Position numbers and translations under genes: made by a program. Below the pieces are notes generated by a model. It saw only the letters and a program-made list of their open reading frames with translations. It ran no database searches and was not told where the DNA came from. DNA of 8,096 bases. Source: Prevotellaceae bacterium (GTDB taxonomy: Bacteria > Bacteroidota > Bacteroidia > Bacteroidales > UBA932). The stretch lies in NCBI GenBank assembly GCA_031267855.1, contig JAIRYH010000018.1:1-8096 (forward strand). Direction: 5' to 3'. Positions 1-6,800 of this stretch are shown piece by piece (within the stretch, counting starts at the first letter, position 1; each line of letters starts with the position of its first letter).

Positions 1-31
1 AGGTTTTTATCAAGAAGTTTTTAACAAGCAT
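1..31 (-). CDS. Possible 5' end of a leftward gene (partial)
   Basis: Reading leftward, an ATG at 31-29 opens a frame that stays free of stops to the window edge, but this is only ten codons (MLVKNFLIKT). The support is positional: a leftward Bacteroidota-type promoter lies just upstream, and its predicted transcription start near base 54 would give a leader of about 23 nt. Ten codons are too few to recognise a product. The true start could also lie outside the window. Confidence 0.25.
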   Translation of the reverse strand, partial: MLVKNFLIKT

Positions 32-57
32 GTGCTTCAACTGTGAGAATCCGGCTG

Positions 58-87
58 CAAAGGTAATAAGAATTTTTGAAATGCAAA
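58..87 (-). promoter_or_regulatory. Leftward Bacteroidota-type promoter
   Basis: On the minus strand, TACCTTTG (58-65) matches the Bacteroidota -7 consensus TAnnTTTG exactly. TTTG (84-87) lies 18 bp upstream, close to the 19-21 bp spacing usual for the -33 element. The predicted start of transcription is near base 54, reading toward the left edge. The core is identical over 15 bp to the rightward promoter at 293-307. Confidence 0.55.
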
Positions 88-90
88 TTT

Positions 91-125
91 AATTATGAAT
101 TATGAGTTATGAATTATGAATTGCG
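91..125. repeat. Heptanucleotide tandem repeat (AATTATG)
   Basis: Four 7-bp units (91-97, 98-104, 105-111, 112-118) read AATTATG, AATTATG, AGTTATG, AATTATG. A fifth degenerate unit, AATTGCG, runs into the 30-bp block that follows. The same arrangement, an AATT-containing heptamer array leading into the same block, recurs at 7855-7912. No coding role is visible. Confidence 0.8.
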
Positions 126-147
126 CGAAGCGCGTAATGGCGTAAGC
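118..147 (+). repeat. Dispersed 30-bp block, copy A
   Basis: This block begins GAATTGCG, contains the small palindrome GCGC-GAA-GCGC (123-133) and ends AATGGCGTAAGC. It matches 7883-7912 at 27 of 30 positions in the same orientation. Bases 109-135, which include its first part, match the reverse complement of 7740-7766 at 22 of 27 positions. Three copies in 8 kb, all outside genes, indicate a dispersed intergenic repeat. Mechanism and function are unknown. Confidence 0.75.
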
Positions 148-180
148 CACATTAATCACATTAGCACATTGGCACATTAG
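148..180. repeat. Octanucleotide tandem repeat (CACATTAG)
   Basis: Four near-identical units follow one another: CACATTAAT (148-156, with one extra base), CACATTAG (157-164), CACATTGG (165-172) and CACATTAG (173-180). The last unit runs directly into the palindromic element that begins GTAG at 180. It is distinct in unit length and sequence from the heptamer array just upstream. Confidence 0.75.
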
Positions 181-233
181 TAGAGACGCGCCGCGCGAAA
201 TGAACGCGGAGACGCGGCACGCCGCGTCTCTAC
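180..233. repeat. Nested palindrome with GTAG ends (REP/BIME-like)
   Basis: The outer arms GTAGAGACGCG (180-190) and CGCGTCTCTAC (223-233) are perfect inverted repeats. A second, tighter hairpin uses GAGACGCGG (209-217) with CCGCGTCTC (222-230) around a 4-nt loop. The two folds compete for the same right arm. No T-tract follows, so this is not a standard intrinsic terminator. GTAG next to a palindrome in both orientations resembles paired REP sequences, which is a resemblance only. Confidence 0.65.
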
Positions 234-258
234 CGGTATGGGCGATGATGCGCCGGCC

Positions 259-290
259 AAATCCGTAAATCTGTAAATCCGTAAATCTTT
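259..290. repeat. Octanucleotide tandem repeat (AAATCCGT) at the promoter
   Basis: Four 8-bp units read AAATCCGT (259-266), AAATCTGT (267-274), AAATCCGT (275-282) and AAATCTTT (283-290). The array occupies the -33 to -7 spacer and upstream side of the rightward promoter, so a change in copy number would change promoter spacing or upstream sequence. It could also simply be another of the local microrepeats. Confidence 0.75.
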
Positions 291-301
291 TCTTACCTTT
301 G
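270..301 (+). promoter_or_regulatory. Rightward Bacteroidota-type promoter for the HD gene
   Basis: TACCTTTG (294-301) is an exact match to the -7 consensus TAnnTTTG. The -33 element is weak: TCTG (270-273), with a 20-bp gap, is the best candidate against TTTG. The predicted start of transcription is near 305, only about 3 nt before the ATG at 308, so the message would be leaderless or nearly so. It probably drives the HD gene and lpxD, and possibly the genes downstream. Confidence 0.55.
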
Positions 302-307
302 CAGCCG

Positions 308-1558
308 ATGATAAACAAGAAAAAAATAATCAACGACCCGATTCACGGGTTTATTGATATCCCGGGCGGCTTGATATTTGAACTGCTGGAACATCATTAC
401 ATGCAAAGACTGCGGGGCATCAAGCAAATGGGCTTGAGTTATCTTGTTTATCCCGGCGCCTGCCATTCACGGTTTTCGCACGCCGTGGGGGCGATGTACC
501 TGATGCGCCAGGCGCTGCTTTCGCTGCAGTCCAAGGGACACGAGATAACGCCCGAAGAGATGGAAGCCGCCGGATGCGCCATTTTACTGCACGACGTCGG
601 ACACGGGCCTTTCAGTCATACGCTGGAAAACACGATTGTCGAAAATATCCGGCATGAGGAAATATCGCTGGTGTTTATGAAGCGACTGAATGTACGGTAT
701 GGCGGGCGACTGACAATGGCTATTGCTATTTTCGACGGCAGTTATCCGAAGCAATTTTTACACCAGCTGGTGTCGAGCCAGCTGGATGTAGACCGGCTGG
801 ACTACCTGCGGCGCGACAGTTTCTTCTCCGGCGTAGTCGAAGGGATGATCGGACTGGAGCGTATCCTCAAAATGCTGGACGTGGTGAACAACGAACTGGT
901 CGTGGAAGCAAAGGGAATTTATTCCGTCGAGAAATTTCTTATTTCGCGCCGCCTGATGTACTGGCAGGTGTATTTGCACAAAACGGTGATTGCCGCCGAC
1001 CAGATATTGCTGAACATCCTGCGGCGTGCAAAATTATTGATAACCGGCGGCGTCCGCCTGGCTGCATCGCCTGCGTTGCAATTGTTTTTATCGAATCGCT
1101 TTTCGCTTGCCGACTTTGACCGTCCGGAAATACTGGATGCCTTTGCCTTTCTTGACGACAGCGATATTGACTGCGCCATCAAGGGATGGTGCAATGCCGG
1201 CGACCGTGTCCTGTCGGAACTGTGCCGCATGATGGTGGCGCGCCGCCTGTTTAAGATTGAAGTGAGCGCCCGGCCGTTTGACGAAGCCTATGTCGAAGAA
1301 ATTAACGCCCGCGTGAAGCAGCATTTTTCAAATATGCCGGAAGCCCTGTCCTGTTTTGTAACGAGCGACAGGATTATCAATAAGGGATACGACGACAGCA
1401 CGGGAAAAATTCTGATCCGTTACGGCAAATCGGAGTTGCGCGACATCTACGACGTGTCGGACATGTTGAGCGCACAGGCGTTTTCAGGCGTTACAAAAAA
1501 ATACTTCCTGTGTTATCCGAAAGAAATCGTAAATGAGAGGAACAATCATACAAATTAA
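308..1558 (+). CDS. HD-domain phosphohydrolase, SAMHD1/dGTPase-like
   Basis: A 416-residue protein of the HD superfamily group related to SAMHD1 and bacterial dNTP triphosphohydrolases (COG1078 type). The likely metal ligands are visible: His58 in HSRFSH (53-58), His95-Asp96 in LLHDVGHG (93-100), and Asp160 in the DVDRLDYLRRD segment (160-170). These correspond to the H...HD...D set of the family. SHTLEN follows the HD motif at 103-108. The N-terminal INDPIHGFI is typical of the family and supports ATG 308 over an in-frame TTG at 299 that lies inside the -7 box. The expected reaction is metal-dependent hydrolysis of a (deoxy)nucleotide in the cytoplasm, but the substrate cannot be read from sequence. 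There is no membrane segment. lpxD follows after 53 bp with no obvious promoter, so co-transcription is likely. An HD protein of this kind beside lpxD is common in Bacteroidota, and the reason is not known to me. Confidence 0.9.
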   Translation: MINKKKIINDPIHGFIDIPGGLIFELLEHHYMQRLRGIKQMGLSYLVYPGACHSRFSHAVGAMYLMRQALLSLQSKGHEITPEEMEAAGCAILLHDVGHGPFSHTLENTIVENIRHEEISLVFMKRLNVRYGGRLTMAIAIFDGSYPKQFLHQLVSSQLDVDRLDYLRRDSFFSGVVEGMIGLERILKMLDVVNNELVVEAKGIYSVEKFLISRRLMYWQVYLHKTVIAADQILLNILRRAKLLITGGVRLAASPALQLFLSNRFSLADFDRPEILDAFAFLDDSDIDCAIKGWCNAGDRVLSELCRMMVARRLFKIEVSARPFDEAYVEEINARVKQHFSNMPEALSCFVTSDRIINKGYDDSTGKILIRYGKSELRDIYDVSDMLSAQAFSGVTKKYFLCYPKEIVNERNNHTN

Positions 1559-1569
1559 ATTCAAAATGT

Positions 1570-1583
1570 GTTGGCGCGCCAAC
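1570..1583. repeat. 14-bp perfect palindrome between the HD gene and lpxD
   Basis: GTTGGCGCGCCAAC is perfectly self-complementary. In RNA it would form a 5-bp stem (GTTGG/CCAAC) with a CGCG loop. The following bases (GATTTATG) are not a clear T-tract, so termination is doubtful. It could be an operator, an RNA-stability hairpin, or chance. It is the only structured element in the 53-bp gap. Confidence 0.45.
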
Positions 1584-1611
1584 GATTTATGACTAATAAC
1601 GAACAATTATT

Positions 1612-2652
1612 ATGCAATTCACTGCAAAAACACTGGCTGAGTATCTGCACGGCGATATTGCCGGCGACGAAAACGCGGTTGCCGGCACGGTAGCCCGCAT
1701 AGAGCAGGGAGCGCCGGGCGCATTATGCTTTCTGGCAAATCCGAAATACGAACAATACCTTTATACTACCAAAGCCTCGATTGTGCTGGTCAATCGCAGC
1801 TTTGAGCTGCAGCAGCCGGTTTCATGCACGCTCATCCGCGTGGATAACGCCTACGAAAGCATTGCGTCGCTGCTTGACTTGTACAACTCCATGAAGACGC
1901 TGAATAAAAAGGGACGTTCGTGGCGGGCGCGTATTTCATGGCGGGCGAAGCTTGGGAAAGCCGTATGGGTAGGCGCGGGGAGCTATATTGCACGCGGCGT
2001 ACGCGTCGGCAATAACACCAAAATATTCCCGCAGGTATACATTGGCGACAATGTAACCATCGGCGGGAACTGCATCCTTTACCCCGGCGTAAAGATTTAC
2101 CATGGATGCAAAATAGGGAATAATTGTACGCTGCATGCCAATACCGTGATAGGCTCCGACGGGTTTGGGTTTGCCCCGACAGCCGATGGCTCTTACAAAA
2201 AAATCCCGCAAATCGGACACGTGATTCTGGAAGACAACGTGGAAATCGGCGCCAATACCGCGATTGACCGTGCTACGATGGACGCCACTATTATCCGGCG
2301 GGGCGTGAAAATCGACAATCTGGTGCAGGTAGCGCATAATGCGGAAGTGGGCGAGAACACTGTGATTGCCGCGCTTTCGGGCATTGCAGGCTCTGCGAAA
2401 ATAGGCCGGCAATGCATGCTCGGCGGACAGGTGGGCGTGGCGGGACACATCACTGTGGCCGACGGGACGCGCGCCGGCGCCCAAACAGGCATCAGCGCCA
2501 CCGTGAAAGAACCGAACCAGACACTCATGGGATCGCCGGCCATCAACTACTCCGATTACTTTAAAGCCTATTCTGTCTTTCGCAAACTGCCGGCGCTGAA
2601 AAAACAACTGGAATCCCTTGCGAAGCAGGAAAGCGAAAAAAACTGCAAATAA
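1612..2652 (+). CDS. lpxD: UDP-3-O-acylglucosamine N-acyltransferase LpxD
   Basis: LpxD transfers a 3-hydroxyacyl chain from acyl-ACP to the 2-amine of UDP-3-O-acylglucosamine, the third step of lipid A synthesis, in the cytoplasm. The protein is 346 residues, close to the usual length (about 341 in E. coli). Residues 1-100 form the N-terminal uridine-binding domain. Residues 110-300 carry many hexapeptide repeats ([LIV]-G-x4) of a left-handed beta helix. The C-terminal helix covers about 317-340. The catalytic histidine is His242 in QVAHN, and the second conserved histidine is His279 in GVAGHI; they match E. coli His239 and His276. GSDGFGFAP (181-189) is a family signature. ATG 1612 is preceded by an A/T-rich leader without a Shine-Dalgarno sequence, as usual in Bacteroidota. 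In several Bacteroidales lpxC-fabZ and lpxA follow lpxD; here a glycosyltransferase follows instead. No key residue is missing and the gene appears functional. Confidence 0.97.
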   Translation: MQFTAKTLAEYLHGDIAGDENAVAGTVARIEQGAPGALCFLANPKYEQYLYTTKASIVLVNRSFELQQPVSCTLIRVDNAYESIASLLDLYNSMKTLNKKGRSWRARISWRAKLGKAVWVGAGSYIARGVRVGNNTKIFPQVYIGDNVTIGGNCILYPGVKIYHGCKIGNNCTLHANTVIGSDGFGFAPTADGSYKKIPQIGHVILEDNVEIGANTAIDRATMDATIIRRGVKIDNLVQVAHNAEVGENTVIAALSGIAGSAKIGRQCMLGGQVGVAGHITVADGTRAGAQTGISATVKEPNQTLMGSPAINYSDYFKAYSVFRKLPALKKQLESLAKQESEKNCK

Positions 2653-2659
2653 ATTGTGC

Positions 2660-2675
2660 GCCGGCCCGGCTTTTT
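2660..2675 (+). terminator. Short terminator-like hairpin after lpxD
   Basis: GCCG-GCC-CGGC (2660-2670) can form a 4-bp all-GC stem with a 3-nt loop, followed directly by TTTTT (2671-2675). This has the form of an intrinsic terminator but a very short stem. It sits in the 38-bp gap between lpxD and the glycosyltransferase and may give partial termination, lowering expression of the last two genes. I see no convincing new promoter: GAACCTTG at 2680-2687 only loosely resembles TAnnTTTG. Confidence 0.35.
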
Positions 2676-2690
2676 CTAAGAACCTTGTCG

Positions 2691-3860
2691 ATGGAAACCA
2701 AAGTCAGATTGAAAAAATTGCACGCCTGTGTGATTATTCCCGCGTATAACAATGCAAAAACACTGGAACAGGTTGTTGCCGGCGTAAAGCAATATGCCGC
2801 CTCCGTGATCGTGGTAAACGACGGTTCTACGGATGCAACCGCACAAATCCTCCAGGCCATTCCGGACATTACCGTACTGACGCTTCCCAAAAACACAGGC
2901 AAAGGCCATGCTTTACAGACCGGCTTTCAACATGCTTCGGACAGCGGCTTTCGCTATGCCATTACCATAGATGGCGACGGGCAGCATTACCCTTCCGATA
3001 TCCCGCGGTTTATTGAGGCCATGGAGCACGAATACGGGGCGCTGGTAATCGGCTCGAGAAAACTGCAGCAGGAAAATATGCCCGGGAAAAATACGTTTGC
3101 CAATAAGTTTTCCAACTTTTGGGTTTGGCTGGAAACGGGAAAACGGCTTGACGACACGCAGTCGGGCTTCCGCGCCTACCCCCTCGACGTTTGCGCGAAG
3201 ACAAAATATTACACCCGCCGGTATGATTTTGAGCTGGAAATCCTGGTACGGTCGATATGGAAAAAGACGCCCGTTGCGGCCATACCCATTCGGGTATTTT
3301 ATGCGCCCGAAGGAGAGCGGGTATCCCATTTCAAACCCTGTCGCGATTTTATGCGCATAAGCCTGCTCAATACTTTTCTTGTATTGCTGGCTTTTCTGTG
3401 GTTTCGTCCCTTTGCCTTTATCCGCAGCCTGACCGGGGAAAACATTAAAAAATGGTTTCATGAAAATGTACTGCACACGCCCGAAACCAACCGGAAAATC
3501 ACGCTTTCCGTGATGCTGGGCGTATTCATGGGCATTGTCCCGGTGTGGGGCTACCAGATGCTGCTGGCCTTTTCATTGGCGCATGTCCTTAAATTGAATA
3601 AAATAATTACCCTGGTCGCCTCCAACATCAGCATCCCGCCGATGATCCCGCTTATTTTACTGGGAAGTTTTGCCGCCGGCGCATTTGTCTTGAACCGTCC
3701 GTTCACCCTGTCGCTTCATACGGTTTCTTTCGGCGCCATCGGTCAGGATTTACTGCAGTACGTTATCGGGAGTTTTGTGTTTGCCGCCCTGTGCGCTTTA
3801 GCTGCGGGCACGGTTACCTCGCTGCTGTTATGTTTTTTTAGAAAACCGGAATTACAATGA
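2691..3860 (+). CDS. Family 2 glycosyltransferase with C-terminal DUF2062 membrane domain
   Basis: A 389-residue two-domain protein. Residues 10-215 form a GT2 domain of the dolichyl/polyprenyl-phosphate sugar synthase type. The N-terminal strand is CVIIPAYN (13-20), the nucleotide-binding segment is VVNDGSTD (41-48), the metal-binding DxD is in DGDGQH (94-99), and QSGFRAY (157-163) is typical of the DPM-synthase-like group. A hydrophobic segment lies at 225-243. Residues 245-385 match DUF2062: GVFMGIVPVWGYQ (277-289) and NISIPPMIP (312-320), with about three further membrane segments. The protein therefore likely glycosylates a lipid or lipid-linked acceptor at the inner face of the inner membrane; the sugar and acceptor are unknown. 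ATG 2691 is preferred over an in-frame TTG at 2685, which would add only two residues. Its stop overlaps the next start by 4 bp, implying coupling with the trifunctional protein. GT2-DUF2062 proteins occur in polyene and flexirubin-type clusters of Gram-negative bacteria. Confidence 0.88.
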   Translation: METKVRLKKLHACVIIPAYNNAKTLEQVVAGVKQYAASVIVVNDGSTDATAQILQAIPDITVLTLPKNTGKGHALQTGFQHASDSGFRYAITIDGDGQHYPSDIPRFIEAMEHEYGALVIGSRKLQQENMPGKNTFANKFSNFWVWLETGKRLDDTQSGFRAYPLDVCAKTKYYTRRYDFELEILVRSIWKKTPVAAIPIRVFYAPEGERVSHFKPCRDFMRISLLNTFLVLLAFLWFRPFAFIRSLTGENIKKWFHENVLHTPETNRKITLSVMLGVFMGIVPVWGYQMLLAFSLAHVLKLNKIITLVASNISIPPMIPLILLGSFAAGAFVLNRPFTLSLHTVSFGAIGQDLLQYVIGSFVFAALCALAAGTVTSLLLCFFRKPELQ

Positions 3861-6800
3861 TACGGATATTTATAACGCTTTACCGGTTCTTCCGCACCCG
3901 TCGCATACTGTTTTATGCGCTGTGCGGACTGTCGGCGGCGGCCATGATCTGCCTGGCGGCGCAGATACGGTTTCAGGAAGACATCAACAGCCTCATGCCG
4001 CAAACCGAAGACACGCGGTACATTGAAAAGGTATTTAAGAATAGCAGGATAAAAGATAAAATCACCGTCCTTATTACCTCCGGCGACACAACGCATCCGG
4101 CGCCGCCCGAAACCATGATACAGGCTTGCGACGCGTTCTTTATGCAGCTGCAGCAAACCCCTGTCGGAAAATCGCACATCAAAAAAGTGCAGTCAAAAGC
4201 AGACAGCCGGCTGGCCGAATCGCTGCATCATCACGTGATGGACAACCTTCCCATCTTCCTTGACACCGCCGATTACGTCCGCCTCGACAGCCTGCTGCAG
4301 CGGGAAAACCTGCAGGAATACATGGCGCGGCAGCATGCCCAGCTGCTCGCCCCCTGGAGCATGGTCTCCGCGAAATTCATGGCAGCCGACCCGCTGAACC
4401 TTTCCGGAAATGTTTTCCGGCACCTCGAAGCCCTGAAACCCGACATACGCTACACGATATATGACGGACATATCTTTTCGAACGACAAACGATACCTGAT
4501 GGCCATTATTTCGCCCGTGTTCGGCGCCGGCGAACTGTCCGGCAACAAAGCCCTTGTAGCGGAAATAGAACGTACCGTTGCTGCCGTCGAACAGCAGTAC
4601 CCCGCACTGGCCGTTTCTTACTTCGGCGGCATCCCGGTAGGCATTTACAACGCCCGCCAAATTAAATCCGACGCGCTCCTCGCCATGATCCTCACCGCGC
4701 TGACGATGGGCCTGGTCATCACGTTTGCGTTCCGCCGGAAATCGGCCATCCCGCTTATCCTGCTGCCCGTGCTCGCCGGCGGGCTTTTTGCGCTGGCGCT
4801 GATGTACGTGATCCAGGGCGCCATCTCCACCATTGCCGTCGGCGCCGGCTCCGTCATCCTCGGCGTGGCGCTGAGCTACTCCATCCACGTATTCTGCCAT
4901 TCGCTCCATGCACAGTCGGCCGAGCAGGTTATCCGGGAACTGACCTACCCGATGACCATCGGAAGCTTTACCACCATCGCCGCCTTTGCCAGCCTTGCCT
5001 TCATGCACACGGAAATGCTGCATGACTTCGGCCTCTTCTCCTGCTTTACGCTGCTCGGAACCACCCTCTGCTGTTTGACCTTCATCCCCCACCTGCTAAC
5101 CTTCAAACCCCAAAAGCCGGGACGACTGATGCACCTCATAGAACGATGGAACGCCTGCCCGTTTGAAAAAAAATACGGACTGATCGCGCTCGTCGCGCTC
5201 CTCTTCGGCGTATCGTGCTTTTTCTGCGGGAAAGTCACCTTCAATGCCGGCATGGAACAGCTGAACTACATGCCCGCTTCCCTTGCGCAGGCGGAGGACA
5301 TACTGACCAACACATTCCAGGGACAGTACAAAACCGTATACCTTGTATCCGTCGGCAGCACCCCCGGCGAGGCGCTGACCCACTACCGGCAGACGGAACG
5401 CAAATGCCGCGAGCTGAAAGAAAAATCACTGATTAAAGCCTACTCGTCGGCGCACCGCCTCCTCATTCCCGCAGCCGAACAGCAGCGCCGCATCGACGCC
5501 TGGAACCGCTACTGGACGCCCGCGAAAACCGCGCTCCTCAAAACCGCACTGCCCGAAGCAGGCGGAAAATACAAACTCAAACAGCAGCCCATCGACAGCT
5601 TCCTGCAACGCCTGGACAGAGACTACCGGCCGGTAGACTACACCAACCCGGAATTCCTGGACACGTTTGTACTCAACGAATGGATCGACTGCGCCGGCGG
5701 GCTGCCCATGGCCATCACCCTCGCGCAGCTCCCCGAAGAAAACAAAGAACAGGTATACCAAACATTCGCCGACGACACAAACACCGTCATCCTCGACAAA
5801 GCCTACTTTGCCGGCCGGCTCTCCACAATGGTGCGCAACGACTTCAATGCACTGCTGTATATCGTCGCGATCATCGTCTTCCTCTCCATCCTCATATCCT
5901 GCGGGAGAATAGAAATAGCCGCCATCACCTTCCTCCCCATGGCCATGAGCTGGATCATCATCCTCGGCATGATGGCGCTCTTCCGGATAGAATTTAACAT
6001 CATCAACATCATCATCTCCACCTTCATCTTCGGCATCGGCGACGACTTCAGCATCTTTGTCTCCGACGGACTGCTGCAGGAATACAAAACCGGACAGAAA
6101 ATCCTGACCTCCCACAAAACCGCCATCTTCTTCTCCGCCCTGGCCGTCACCGCCGGCATGGGCGCCATGATCTTCTCCCGCCATCCGGCGCTCTACTCCG
6201 TCTCCGTCACCTCCCTCATCGGCATGCTCGCCGTAATACTCATCTCCTACACCGTCCAGCCGCTGATCTTCCGCCTCCTTATCACCGGACGCACCGCAAA
6301 GCGGAAATTCCCCCACACCTGGTACAGCCTCCTCCTCACCACCGCCGCCCTCGCCATCTTTGTTACCGGAAGCCTCCTCCTCACCCTCGCCGGCTACATC
6401 CTTTTACTGGTGCCGCTGCGCAAAAAGCACAAGCAGTCGTTCTTCCACCACCTGCTGTACGGCTTCGCCTTCCTGCAAATCTACGCCATGCCCAACGTAA
6501 GGAAAACACGCCGGAACCCCGCCCGCGAAACATTCAAAAAACCCGCCGTCATCGTAGCCAACCACCAGTCCGTAATCGACATCATGCAAATGCTCACCCT
6601 CCACCCCAAAATCATCATGGTAACCAAACAGTGGGTCAGCCGCTCGCCGCTGTTCGGCCGGATCGCCCGCTTCGCCGGCTTCGCAGACATCACCCGGGGC
6701 TACGAACACGCCATAACCCACATCCGGCAATACATGCGCGACGGCTACTCGGTCGTCATCTTCCCCGAAGGAACACGCTCGCCCGACGGGAAAATACAGC

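Noticed and set aside
299..307. TTG at 299 as the start of the HD gene
   Set aside because: This TTG is part of the -7 promoter element and would lie upstream of the predicted transcription start. ATG 308 fits the family N-terminus.
1936..2607. Open reading frame of 223 codons on the minus strand within lpxD
   Set aside because: LpxD on the plus strand is complete, with catalytic residues and full length. The antisense frame has no recognisable motif.
4193..5092. Open reading frame of 299 codons on the minus strand
   Set aside because: It is antisense to the MMPL domain, with a low-complexity Gly/Asp/Glu/Arg-rich translation and no promoter or motif. It is best explained by codon bias.
5426..6316. 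Open reading frame of 296 codons on the minus strand
   Set aside because: It is antisense to the second half of the MMPL domain. The product is strongly acidic and repetitive in composition, with no family features.
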